The notes under the pieces are model-generated. The model saw only the letters and a program-made list of their open reading frames with translations. It was not told the origin of the DNA and did no database searches. A DNA stretch of 64,000 nt from Candidatus Fusicatenibacter intestinigallinarum (GTDB lineage Bacteria > Bacillota > Clostridia > Lachnospirales > Lachnospiraceae). A program made the translations under genes and the position numbers. Numbering within the stretch: the first letter of the stretch is position 1; each line of letters starts with the position of its first letter. The DNA lies in NCBI GenBank assembly GCA_019119555.1, contig DWWU01000039.1, positions 1-64,000 on the forward strand, written 5' to 3'. Positions 32,021-39,267 of this stretch are shown here, piece after piece.

Positions 32021-33403
32021 ATGGCAGATAGTAATATAGAATCTTTGCTGCAGCAGATCCTGAGTACTGTTTTGGGAAAAGATGTACGGCAGGCGATCCA
32101 TGACAGTATACAGCAGTGCTATAGTGATGTGACGAATCCGGATCTCAATGTTGAGGCCTTTGAAACCGCTGTACAGAATAAGATTGATTCTGGAGCGTTG
32201 GCAGCAATGACAATTGCAGATGAAAGTATTACAGAGAGAAAGCTGGCTCCTGATACCAGATTATGGAGTACAAAAAAATTATCTATTATTTCAAATGAAT
32301 ATCAAAATAGTGGGTATTCAGGGGAGCTTTTTGATCAGTTTACTGCTAATATCAATGTATTCACAGATTATATTGATACATCGAACTATAAAACTCTATA
32401 TTATAGAATCTACAGAACCAATATGGTAGCAGATGGGAAGGTAAATATAAGAATAGGTTGCTATGATGCCGAAAAGAACTATCTGTATACCATGAAGGAC
32501 TCTTCCGGAGATTATGCAGGAAACTTTCTAACACTGAGATATGTTTCGGTGAATGAGAACCTCAATGAACAGAATGTACGAGTAAAAGCGATATGTCGTG
32601 TTAATATACCGAATGAAGTAAAATTTGTAAGATTTGCCATTCCGGGAAATTCAAATTTTGTTTCTGCTTTTTATGAAAAATTGGTGGTATCGTATGATGA
32701 TTTTACAGATTATGATGCGACAGAAGAGGTAATCTATAATGAGAAGTTGATCACGGCCATAAAAAATGCAGATGGTTCTTCAAGCGGCGAGCCTGAAGGC
32801 AATGGAAAAACAATGGTTATGATCGGTGACTCCCTTACAAATTGGGGCGGCGGAAATGATACGGCAGATGGGTTCTTGAAAATAGTCCACGATAAAACAG
32901 GAGTAGTCACAAAAAATGAAGGACTGGCAGGTGCGTGGTGGCAGACAGGAGAAGGTCAGACGCAGTGTGGTGTAACCCGTGTGGATACGCTAATTTCAGA
33001 GGAAAGAAAGTATGATCTGTATTGCTTTATGCTTGGAACAAATGCGGGAAGCATTACTGACACTGGAGAATCCAGTGCTGATACTTCCACAATGTCAGGT
33101 GCAATCCGGTATTGCATGGAGAAGCTGAAAGCATACGATCCGAAAAAACCTATTCTGGTATGTCTTCCTCCCCAGAGAGCAGAGGGAAATGAGAATCAGG
33201 AAAAAACTAACGCTGTAATAAAATCTATTGTAAACGGTTATGGTGTTAAAACTTTGGATTTCTACCATGAGAGCGGCATTGTACCCGATACCAAAATTTC
33301 TAACATTGGTTATTTGTCTGACGGATTGCATTTAGCTGAAAATGGATATATCGTTCTGGGAAATCTTCTGGCAGCCGAGATAAAGTATTTACTTTGCATT
33401 TAG
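32021..33403 (+). CDS. Tail fibre/receptor-binding protein with SGNH (GDSL) esterase domain
   Basis: 460 residues. An N-terminal attachment segment (LLQQILSTVLGKDVRQAIHD) is typical of baseplate-bound fibres. Residues about 60-245 form a beta-rich spacer. The C-terminal ~195 residues are an SGNH hydrolase: block I MIGDSLTNWGGG (Ser 271), block III-like MLGTNAGS, block V DGLHLAENGY (Asp 434, His 437). It probably deacetylates or de-esterifies a host surface polysaccharide. The gene is notably AT-rich in its middle part compared with its neighbours, a hint of exchange. Confidence 0.85.
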   Translation: MADSNIESLLQQILSTVLGKDVRQAIHDSIQQCYSDVTNPDLNVEAFETAVQNKIDSGALAAMTIADESITERKLAPDTRLWSTKKLSIISNEYQNSGYSGELFDQFTANINVFTDYIDTSNYKTLYYRIYRTNMVADGKVNIRIGCYDAEKNYLYTMKDSSGDYAGNFLTLRYVSVNENLNEQNVRVKAICRVNIPNEVKFVRFAIPGNSNFVSAFYEKLVVSYDDFTDYDATEEVIYNEKLITAIKNADGSSSGEPEGNGKTMVMIGDSLTNWGGGNDTADGFLKIVHDKTGVVTKNEGLAGAWWQTGEGQTQCGVTRVDTLISEERKYDLYCFMLGTNAGSITDTGESSADTSTMSGAIRYCMEKLKAYDPKKPILVCLPPQRAEGNENQEKTNAVIKSIVNGYGVKTLDFYHESGIVPDTKISNIGYLSDGLHLAENGYIVLGNLLAAEIKYLLCI

Positions 33404-33490
33404 TATCGTAAATTTAAATATTCCGGAGTATTATAATGATTATTCTCTTTTTCATTCAAGAAAAATCATTCGACAAAAGGAGGCATACAT

Positions 33491-33514
33491 ATGGAAATCA
33501 GAGCAAGACCGTAA
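33491..33514 (+). CDS. Seven-codon minigene ending inside a terminator loop
   Basis: ATG-GAA-ATC-AGA-GCA-AGA-CCG-TAA with AAAGGAGG 8 nt upstream. The TAA is the loop of the perfect hairpin AAGACCG-TAA-CGGTCTT. A ribosome at the stop codon would cover the hairpin, so translation could reduce termination: a leader-peptide attenuator before the lysis genes. It might also be a remnant of a longer gene (XkdX-like proteins often occur here). Confidence 0.45.
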   Translation: MEIRARP

Positions 33515-33528
33515 CGGTCTTATTTTTT
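33505..33528 (+). terminator. Terminator between tail fibre and holin genes
   Basis: AAGACCG (33505-33511) pairs with CGGTCTT (33515-33521) with a 3-nt loop, followed by ATTTTTTT. Overlaps the minigene stop. Confidence 0.8.
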
Positions 33529-33541
33529 TATGTACAAATAC

Positions 33542-33559
33542 AGTTCCGCCGGCGGAACT
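33542..33559. repeat. Perfect 18-bp palindrome upstream of holin
   Basis: AGTTCCGCC/GGCGGAACT with no spacer, just before the holin ribosome site. It could sequester nothing directly (the site lies outside) but may form a cruciform or bind a dimeric regulator. Its sequence resembles the chromosomal palindrome family (CAGTTC...GAACT) with changed inner bases on both arms. Confidence 0.6.
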
Positions 33560-33576
33560 AAGAAAGGGTGAAAGGA

Positions 33577-34047
33577 ATGAAGAAAATGAATTATGCAGAA
33601 GCAATCATCGACGGCTACAATGCGGTGACTGGGGCGATTGTGGCAGTATTATCCTATATCCTGGGCGAACACTGGATTCTGTTTGTGGCGTTCCTGGGGC
33701 TTAATGTTGCAGACTGGATTACAGGCTGGATGAAAAGCCGCATGGCCGGAAAAGAAAATTCCAGCGCAGGATGGAAGGGAGTACTTAAAAAACTTGGATA
33801 CTGGCTGATGATCATGGTGGCCTTCGGCGCTGGTGCGGTATTTATCGAAATTGGAAACAGCATCGGTGTTGATCTGGGAATTACAACGCTGCTCGGATGG
33901 TTTGTACTGGCCAGCCTGATCGTGAACGAAATCCGGTCAATCTGTGAAAATTTTGTTGAGGCGGGTTACAATGTGCCTCAGATCTTGGTCAAAGGCCTGG
34001 AAGTAGCGGATAAGGTTGTGAACCAGGAACAGGAAGGGGACGAGTGA
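33577..34047 (+). CDS. Phage holin (Phage_holin_4/TcdE type)
   Basis: 156 residues with AAAGGG before the ATG at 33577. Three to four hydrophobic segments (GAIVAVLSYILGEHWILFVAF, WLMIMVAFGAGAVFIEIG, LLGWFVLASLIV) and the DWITGWMKSRMAGKENSSAG signature of this holin family; charged C-terminal tail. It makes the membrane holes that release the endolysin. Transcribed with the endolysin 47 bp downstream. Confidence 0.92.
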   Translation: MKKMNYAEAIIDGYNAVTGAIVAVLSYILGEHWILFVAFLGLNVADWITGWMKSRMAGKENSSAGWKGVLKKLGYWLMIMVAFGAGAVFIEIGNSIGVDLGITTLLGWFVLASLIVNEIRSICENFVEAGYNVPQILVKGLEVADKVVNQEQEGDE

Positions 34048-34094
34048 TTCTCCTCTTTCATATATTATAATGAGTTGGAAAGGAGCAGCGCAAA

Positions 34095-35498
34095 ATGAAT
34101 ATCAACAGAGAATTCCTCAGTCAGAGAAACATCAACGGAACAGGAAATCCATGCAAATACATTGTGATCCACGAAACGGATAATTACAACAAAGGAGCCA
34201 ATGCCCGAACCCACGCAAAAGCGCAGCATGACGGCAATTTTGCAGACATGTCCGTACACTATTACTGCGGATCAGATGGCACCTACCAGGCTGCAGAGCA
34301 TACCTGCAAGTGCTGGCATGTTGGCCGGACCTACGTAAGCAATCCAAACAATCCGGATTGTACCAATAATAATTCCATCGGAATCGAAATCTGTGTAAAT
34401 TCGGATGGTGATTATGCGACTGCGCGTCAGAACGCAATCGATCTGGTAAAATACCTGCTGCAGACGACCGGTATCCCGGCGGATAGGGTAATCCGTCATT
34501 ACGATGCCAAGGGGAAATACTGTCCTCGAAAAATGATGGATAATCCGTCTCTGTGGTCGGATTTTAAAGCGCAGATCCAGGGCGGATCCTCTGATGTAAC
34601 GCCTCCGGAAGTAGATACCAGCTGGAACGCCACCGGGACGGCGACCTGCACCGGAAACGGTGTGTATTATCGTCCACGTCCGACCATGAACTGTGAGCCA
34701 TATGGACAGCTGAACAAAGGAAACCGCTTTGAGGTAGACGGTCAGGAGAAAAACGGATGGATTCATGCAAAAGTCGTGGATCAGGCATGCTGGATCTATA
34801 AAGATTATGTGCAGTACGATGGACAGCCGGCACCGACACCGGATCCCACGCCGCAGCCATCCGGATGGAAAGTCACGGGGACCGCGGTCTGCACTGGAAA
34901 CGGTGTCCGGGTCCGCAGTTCTGCCGAGTTTGGGAACAACATTCTCCTCTGGCTGAATCAGGGAAATCGTTTCGAAGTAGACGGACAGAAATCAGGTGAA
35001 TTTGTACACATCAATGTGAATGGAACTGTAGGGTGGATGTCAAAGGATTATGTAAAATATGACGCTGCAGAATCAACCGATTCAAATTCTTCCGGCAACG
35101 CCATCGTGCATGACGGGCAGATCCATGCAAATAATTTCAGCGGCGCCGGTATTGCGACAGATGGAATCCGCGGATCTGCTACCAAAAAAGCAGGTATTAT
35201 GGTGCTGCAGGTGGCTCTTAACCATGACTACAATGCAGGGCTTACAGTAGACGGTATCAGAGGCTCCAAGACAGATGCGGCACTTGGTAATCACTACGTC
35301 AAGTATGGAGAGACGCAGTACCTTGTGACTGCGGTGGAAATCCTCCTGATGCTGAAAGGGTATAACCCTGGCGGCGTGGAAAATCCTGGTCAGTTCGGCA
35401 GCGGCCTGAAAGCAGCGGTGACACAGTACCAGCGCGATCACGGCTTGACGGCAGATGGCGTGGCTGGAAGAAACACAATCCTCAGTCTGATCGCTTGA
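34095..35498 (+). CDS. Endolysin: N-acetylmuramoyl-L-alanine amidase with SH3 and PG-binding domains
   Basis: 467 residues with AAAGGAG upstream. Amidase_2 domain at 1-165 with zinc ligands His 26 (YIVIHET), His 135 (VIRHYDAKG) and Cys 143 (KYCPRKM). Two SH3-type repeats follow (about 177-235 and 255-315; each GNGVxxRxxxxx...GNRFEVDGQ...W), separated by a Pro-rich linker, and then a peptidoglycan-binding helical domain (about 340-467: FSGAGIATDGIRGSATKKA... QYQRDHGLTADGVAGR). It cleaves the amide bond between MurNAc and the stem peptide at lysis. No signal peptide, consistent with holin dependence. Confidence 0.95.
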   Translation: MNINREFLSQRNINGTGNPCKYIVIHETDNYNKGANARTHAKAQHDGNFADMSVHYYCGSDGTYQAAEHTCKCWHVGRTYVSNPNNPDCTNNNSIGIEICVNSDGDYATARQNAIDLVKYLLQTTGIPADRVIRHYDAKGKYCPRKMMDNPSLWSDFKAQIQGGSSDVTPPEVDTSWNATGTATCTGNGVYYRPRPTMNCEPYGQLNKGNRFEVDGQEKNGWIHAKVVDQACWIYKDYVQYDGQPAPTPDPTPQPSGWKVTGTAVCTGNGVRVRSSAEFGNNILLWLNQGNRFEVDGQKSGEFVHINVNGTVGWMSKDYVKYDAAESTDSNSSGNAIVHDGQIHANNFSGAGIATDGIRGSATKKAGIMVLQVALNHDYNAGLTVDGIRGSKTDAALGNHYVKYGETQYLVTAVEILLMLKGYNPGGVENPGQFGSGLKAAVTQYQRDHGLTADGVAGRNTILSLIA

Positions 35499-35523
35499 TG
35501 GACACAGGACAATCTGGTATAAT
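35495..35523 (+). promoter_or_regulatory. Strong promoter overlapping the endolysin stop
   Basis: TTGATG (35495-35500), 17-bp spacer, and an extended -10 TGGTATAAT (TATAAT at 35518-35523). It starts a transcript just after the endolysin gene, separately from the late operon. Confidence 0.7.
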
Positions 35524-35529
35524 AACGAT

Positions 35530-35663
35530 GATGCCACCACAGGGCGCCAGGGCAATGGGTCGCCTGGTGCTGGGTCGGGCATGAGCCTCCGGGACGGCCG
35601 ATACATAGTAGTTCCGGGTATATGATTTCAGCCCCGAGGATTCACTCCCCGGGGCTGTTTTTT
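35530..35663 (+). ncRNA. Candidate structured ~130-nt small RNA of the prophage
   Basis: The unit begins at the promoter 35495-35523 and ends at a strong terminator (CAGCCCCG 35629-35636 with CGGGGCTG 35650-35657, then six T). No sizeable ORF. Inside, GCGCCAGG pairs with CCTGGTGC and is enclosed by ATGCC/GGCAT, making a two-tiered hairpin; GC content is much higher than the surroundings. I do not recognise an Rfam family. The unit lies between the lysis genes and the leftward moron cassette and should be active in the lysogen. Confidence 0.6.
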
Positions 35664-35838
35664 AAGCTTTCTCGATTATGAGTTTTCCATCCTGGAATGT
35701 CAGTGTTACCGATCTGTTATCTTCCGTCACTCCCAGCGCTCTTATCATATCGGCTGGAATTGATACTCTATAATTTTTAGTATTCGCGCCCGAATTCCCT
35801 CCGGCCTTGTTAATCATTATGTTCCGGTTAACTTTCAT
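35662..35838 (-). CDS. AbrB/SpoVT-type small DNA-binding protein, 58 aa
   Basis: 58 residues. TKNYRVSIPADMIRALGVTEDNRSVTLTFQDGKLIIEKA is (in parts) the swapped-hairpin AbrB/MazE fold: RVSIPADMIRALG and a following EDNRSVTLTF-GKLIIEK. AAAGGAG is upstream. Antitoxins and transition-state regulators share this fold; no toxin gene is adjacent, so a regulator role is more likely. Its end abuts the terminator of the small RNA, used from both sides. Confidence 0.8.
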   Translation of the reverse strand: MKVNRNIMINKAGGNSGANTKNYRVSIPADMIRALGVTEDNRSVTLTFQDGKLIIEKA

Positions 35839-36004
35839 ATTCTATCTTCGCTCCTTTCTCCCGTCAGCATCTGGTCGGACGGGTAATGACAGTAGTTGAC
35901 ATTTTTGCAAAACTATGTTATATCATTCTTATCGAGGATACATGGAATTCTCGTGTGTCGTTCCATTCCGATGTATGGGGCGTTGGATTGAAAAAGAATC
36001 TAGG

Positions 36005-36361
36005 TTAAGATTCAAGGGAAAGTGGTTGAAACGGTGTTTCAGCCATTTTTCTTTTGCACTCTTTGTAAATGCTTTCGGATGCCCCGGAAAGGCATTCCGC
36101 TTCGCTTTCTTCGCAGATACAGTCTTCCTCAAATACTGCGATCCTTCCAGTTTCCTTTTGCAACACTTCTGTTGCGGACAGTGTGAAAAACGGTGAGCAG
36201 CTTTCCCTCTTCTCTTCGGCTCTGCGTGTGATTTCGACCAGCTTTTCAAGCTGCTGGCATGAAAACATTTTGATTTCATCCTCTGTCATGATATCGTTCA
36301 GATACCACACAGCGGAATTCATGATTTCCTGTTTCTTCTCCAGAAGTTTCTCTTTTCTCAT
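36005..36361 (-). CDS. Leftward accessory protein, 118 aa
   Basis: 118 residues with AAGGAGG at the right spacing. N-terminal helix KLLEKKQEIMNSAVWYLND, EIKMFSCQQLEKLVEITRRAEE, then acidic segment with several cysteines (FEEDCICEESEAECLSG) and a basic tail. Not recognised. Middle gene of the leftward cassette, 11 bp after the gene ending at 36373. Confidence 0.65.
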   Translation of the reverse strand: MRKEKLLEKKQEIMNSAVWYLNDIMTEDEIKMFSCQQLEKLVEITRRAEEKRESCSPFFTLSATEVLQKETGRIAVFEEDCICEESEAECLSGASESIYKECKRKMAETPFQPLSLES

Positions 36362-36372
36362 ATTTTTCCTCC

Positions 36373-36744
36373 TTAAAATTCATATCTTTCAAAAAATGTG
36401 TTGACAACTGCATCATACTCTTTCCTTGATACTCCGCAAAGATCATATTCTGTGATCTGCTTCGTTTCTCTGTCGATGTATGCAAGTGTACGGCGCTTAT
36501 AATCATTGATGTATACCCTTGATTTTCCGTATTTTTCCCACAGAGAGAAGTACAGATATGCGCTGTCTGAACAACAAGATTCATCATATCCCGGCTTGAG
36601 GATTTTTGCGTTCTTTTCGAATTTTTCTTTCACTGTCTTTGCCTCCTTCCATGCTTTTTTCAGGCCGGAGGAAATTGTCATTCCTGCCTTCTTTACCAGT
36701 TTCCATGCTCTTTTCATGATCTTGCTTAAATTGTATTTCTTCAT
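36373..36744 (-). CDS. Leftward accessory protein, 123 aa
   Basis: 123 residues behind GGAGG. The N-terminal third is strongly basic and amphipathic (MKKYNLSKIMKRAWKLVKKA, then SGLKKAWKEAKTVKEKFEK), then an alpha-beta domain (SAYLYFSLWEKYGKSRVYIN, RTLAYIDRETKQITEYDLC). First gene of a three-gene leftward operon with its own promoter at 36778-36806. Similar genes occur on Lachnospiraceae mobile elements without known function; a host-takeover or defence role is possible. Confidence 0.7.
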   Translation of the reverse strand: MKKYNLSKIMKRAWKLVKKAGMTISSGLKKAWKEAKTVKEKFEKNAKILKPGYDESCCSDSAYLYFSLWEKYGKSRVYINDYKRRTLAYIDRETKQITEYDLCGVSRKEYDAVVNTFFERYEF

Positions 36745-36777
36745 TTTGTTTTCCTCCGTTTCCCTTTCTGTGATTAT

Positions 36778-36806
36778 ATAATACCACACTGGACACCAGT
36801 AGTCAA
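36778..36806 (-). promoter_or_regulatory. Promoter of the leftward cassette with spacer palindrome
   Basis: On the minus strand TTGACT (36806-36801), 17-bp spacer, TATTAT (36783-36778). The spacer holds the palindrome ACTGG-TGT-CCAGT (36788-36800), a likely operator. A repressor such as the AbrB-like product of the third gene could act there. Confidence 0.7.
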
Positions 36807-36832
36807 GAGAAAATCACATGTTTTTAAAAAAG

Positions 36833-36851
36833 ATATGTCATTTTTATGTCA
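36833..36851. promoter_or_regulatory. Arm-type repeat near attR
   Basis: ATATGTCATTTTTATGTCA, the third copy of the 19-mer found twice beside attL (592-610 and 622-640), here 47 bp inside attR. Same orientation as the other two. Confidence 0.65.
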
Positions 36852-36898
36852 CAATGAATCTGCCATATGCTATAATTATAAGGGTTTGCGGCGTTTTC

Positions 36899-36949
36899 AG
36901 CACTTGACTTTTAATCAAGTTGTCCGGGGTTCGAATCCCCGATGCTTCA
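36899..36949. repeat. attR core (51-bp direct repeat)
   Basis: Exact copy of the 3' part of tRNA-Lys (444-494). This copy has no 5' half and is not a tRNA gene. It marks the right end of the prophage; native chromosome resumes at 36950. Confidence 0.96.
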
Positions 36950-36958
36950 CTGGTGTAG

Positions 36959-37002
36959 ATCGTCGCAGATTCCGCGTTTATGGAGATTTGCGGCGATTTT
37001 TT
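36959..37002 (+). terminator. Displaced native terminator of the tRNA operon
   Basis: A long stem, ATCGTCGCAGATTCC (36959-36973) with GGAGATTTGCGGCGAT (36982-36997) allowing G-T pairs, followed by TTTTT. Before prophage insertion it would have followed tRNA-Lys by about 10 nt. Confidence 0.75.
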
Positions 37003-37079
37003 ACATAACAGGAAATTTCATTGCCTGTTATATAAAAACACATGCAGTTCTGACAGAGAGGAGAGTGCTTGAAAAGCAG

Positions 37080-38384
37080 ATGATGTACTCAGGATACGAA
37101 ATTGCCTGGCTGTTTTTTGTCTACAGCTTTCTGGGATGGATGTTTGAGACAACGGCTGCGGCAGTCAGACGAAAGCGATTTGTAAACCGGGGACTGGTAA
37201 ATCTTCCCTTCTGTGTGATTTACGGGTGCTCGGCGGTTGCGGTTACTGTCCTTTGCAGGGAACTCCACGGTTTTTGGCTGTTTGCGGGAGGAGCAATTCT
37301 GGCGACGCTGATCGAATGGATTGCGGGACACTGGACAGAGAAGTTCTACCATGAAAGATGGTGGGACTATTCGAAAATCCGGGGAAACCTGGACGGATAT
37401 ATCTGTGTTCCTATGTCGGTGCTCTGGGGCTTGCTCTGTGTCGCTATGATGGAATGGGGCAATCCCTGGCTGGTCAGACTGTTTGAATGGATTCCGAAAT
37501 TGCCGGGAAGGTTTCTGGTCTGGGTGCTGTCCTGTGCGCTGGCCGTGGATATTGCCGCCACGCTGTTTGTCCTTTCGGGCAGGAGCAGGAGAATTGAGCA
37601 GTGGAAGGATGTAGATTCCTGGCTGGGTGGTATCTCTTCCGGTCTGGAAAGAAGAATTTACGGCTGGACGGACCGGAGAATCCGGAAAGCATATCCGGAT
37701 GCGAGAAAGAAAGCGGCGAAGCGTCCGGAGCAGGGCCGGGAAGATGTGTTTGCCTATGGTTGCAGCTTCTACAAAATTGTCTGGCTTTTTGTGATCGGCG
37801 CATTTCTGGGAGATCTTGTAGAAACGGTGTTCTGCCGACTTACGGCCGGCGTATGGATGAGCCGCAGCAGTGTGGTCTGGGGACCGTTCAGTCTTGTCTG
37901 GGGCCTTGCGGTCGCGGCGGCGACTCTTCTGCTGTACAGATACAGGGAACGTTCCGATCATTTTCTTTTCCTTATGGGAACATGTCTGGGCGGCGCTTAC
38001 GAGTATGTATGCAGTGTGGTCCTTGAAGTTCTGTTTGGAAAGGTATTCTGGGATTACAGTAAAATACCGTTTAATCTGGGAGGAAGGATTAATCTTCTGT
38101 ATTGTTTTTTCTGGGGAATTGCAGCGGTTATCTGGATCAAGGCAATGTATCCGGCGCTGTCCTCTCTGATTGAGAAAATTCCGATACGCGCAGGGAAAAT
38201 TCTGTCATGGTGCATGATCCTCTTTTTTATCTGCAATATTCTTGTGTCTTCGATGGCGCTGCTTCGCAGTGACCAGAGGGCGCAGGGGATTCCTGCAGAG
38301 CAGGCCTGGCAGCGGGTAATGGATGAGAGATATGGGGACGATCGTCTGGAAGAGATCTATCCCAACGCAATTCAGGTGAAATAA
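37080..38384 (+). CDS. Duplicated PF06541-type membrane protein (putative ABC-transporter type IV)
   Basis: 434 residues from ATG 37080. Two tandem copies of the same integral-membrane module: copy 1 with YEIAWLFFVYSFLGWMFETT and RWWDYSKIRGN, copy 2 with FYKIVWLFVIGAFLGDLVET and FWDYSKIPFNLGG. Copies are joined by a hydrophilic stretch (about 195-235). The FLGWxxE and WDYSK signatures are those of the widespread Clostridia family annotated as putative ABC-transporter type IV, whose substrate is unknown. Duplication within one chain makes it about twice the usual length. Confidence 0.82.
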   Translation: MMYSGYEIAWLFFVYSFLGWMFETTAAAVRRKRFVNRGLVNLPFCVIYGCSAVAVTVLCRELHGFWLFAGGAILATLIEWIAGHWTEKFYHERWWDYSKIRGNLDGYICVPMSVLWGLLCVAMMEWGNPWLVRLFEWIPKLPGRFLVWVLSCALAVDIAATLFVLSGRSRRIEQWKDVDSWLGGISSGLERRIYGWTDRRIRKAYPDARKKAAKRPEQGREDVFAYGCSFYKIVWLFVIGAFLGDLVETVFCRLTAGVWMSRSSVVWGPFSLVWGLAVAAATLLLYRYRERSDHFLFLMGTCLGGAYEYVCSVVLEVLFGKVFWDYSKIPFNLGGRINLLYCFFWGIAAVIWIKAMYPALSSLIEKIPIRAGKILSWCMILFFICNILVSSMALLRSDQRAQGIPAEQAWQRVMDERYGDDRLEEIYPNAIQVK

Positions 38385-38396
38385 GATATTTACAGG

Positions 38397-38426
38397 GCTG
38401 CCGTCGTTGAGACGGCAGCTTTTTTC
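38397..38426 (+). terminator. Terminator after the duplicated membrane protein gene
   Basis: GCTGCCGTC (38397-38405) pairs perfectly with GACGGCAGC (38411-38419), 5-nt loop, then TTTTTT. Confidence 0.9.
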
Positions 38427-38470
38427 CAGCAACTTCATATTGTTCCCGGCATTTAAAGCCGATATAATGT

Positions 38471-38573
38471 TGCCGTTCAGCCAGGTCTGTGCATTCGCTG
38501 CAAAGATTGCATGAAAGCATAGTGCCTGCGGGCATCCGGCCTGTCGCGAAGCGATTTTCAATGGGTGGATGTG
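38471..38573 (+). repeat. Interspersed palindromic repeat, copy 1 (partial)
   Basis: Contains GTTCAGCCAGGTCTGTGCATT, then GTGCCTGCGGGCATCCGG and CGCGAAGCG-ATTTTCAATGG, the same ordered blocks as the full unit at 56494-56672 (the split of these blocks is mine). The outer palindrome is incomplete. It lies just upstream of the broken surface-protein gene. Confidence 0.8.
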
Positions 38574-38607
38574 ATAATATTCTGATTTTTGAAAGGACGG
38601 AAACAGT

Positions 38608-39241
38608 ATGAAAAGAGTAAGAGCCTTGCTGGCAGCGCTTGTCACCGCATGCGGACTCTTATTGGGAGCGGCGGAAATCTTGGCAGCGAATCAGGGAAAA
38701 CTGGAAAGCGTTCAGGGAAATACGACGGTCAGGGAGGGGCAGGAGGTCGCTCTGCGATTTTCGCTGGAAGAAATTCTCGGTAATTCTGGAAGACTGTATT
38801 GTGACCGGAACGCTGGAAGGAACGATCCGTCATCCGCTGGGCGCCCGGATCGGAGGCGTGACCGGATGGCAGGGCGGAGGAATCCTGCGCAGATGTCTGA
38901 CCAGGACAACGATTACAGCTCCTGAACCGGTTGGAAACGGAGGCATTATCGGCGGGCCGCAAAGCGGAAGCGCAGTGGTGGAAAGTTCTGTCAGCCTGAG
39001 TACGGGCGGGAATGCAAACCGGATTTCCGGATGGGATGTGCTGGGAATTTCCAGCAGCGCCTATGAGCTGGAAACCTCTGACAGCCAGAGCAACCGGAAG
39101 GAAGAAAACGCAGACAGAATCTTTCCGGTGACCGAGCAGGAGGTGATGGAAAAAACGTTTTATACCGATACTCTCGGCTGGAGCGAGGAAATATGGGAAT
39201 TTGACAGGCTGACGGAGGGAGGCCTTCCGGAACTGAGATAA
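38608..39241 (+). pseudogene. Frameshifted secreted surface protein (GLUG-like remnant)
   Basis: An ATG with GAAAGGACGG upstream begins a signal peptide (RVRALLAALVTACGLLLGAAE) and a short mature part up to about 38785, where the frame ends in low-quality sequence. The neighbouring frame then continues a sensible protein (CIVTGTLEGTIRHPLGARIG to WEFDRLTEGGLPELR) resembling GLUG-repeat surface proteins, to a stop at 39241. A frameshift, or a deletion joining two parts, disrupted the gene. A sequencing error is possible. Confidence 0.65.
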
Positions 39242-39267
39242 CAGACACAGAAGTCTTTTCCTGTAGA

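Larger units (their letters stand above)
444..36949. mobile_element. Complete tRNA-Lys-integrated temperate siphovirus prophage
   Basis: Perfect 51-bp direct repeats at both ends define the element. It contains, in canonical order, integrase, repressor, early and replication genes, terminase, portal, minor capsid, scaffold, capsid, connectors, tail tube, tape measure, Dit/Tal, tail fibre, holin and endolysin. Portal, Phage_min_cap2-type minor capsid, Gp20-type scaffold and Gp15 suggest an A118/SPP1-like structural module with a long, probably flexible tail. I saw no frameshift or IS insertion in any essential phage gene, so it could be inducible. This is inference from reading frames only. 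Confidence 0.97.

Noticed and set aside
33542-33559. Prophage palindrome as a copy of the chromosomal repeat family
   Set aside because: The outer CAGTTC/GAACT bases match but four inner bases differ on both arms and no extended unit surrounds it. Listed as a separate palindrome.
35530-35663. Known riboswitch (for example cyclic-di-GMP-I or purine type)
   Set aside because: Some short words resemble c-di-GMP-I elements (CACAGGGC, GCCTCCGG), but the order and pairing do not fit the consensus, and no regulated gene follows the terminator.
35896-35924. Rightward promoter TTGACA-17-TATATC facing the leftward cassette
   Set aside because: A good match, but nothing downstream makes sense except an antisense RNA to the 118-aa gene. 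Without conservation or transcript data I leave it out of the features.
444-36949. Integrative conjugative element or satellite
   Set aside because: No relaxase, T4SS or conjugation gene is present, while a full virion and lysis gene set is, so this is a complete phage.
36942-37079. N-terminal extension of the duplicated membrane protein from within attR
   Set aside because: It would be read through the att core and terminator and has no membrane segment; the ATG at 37080 begins the conserved domain.
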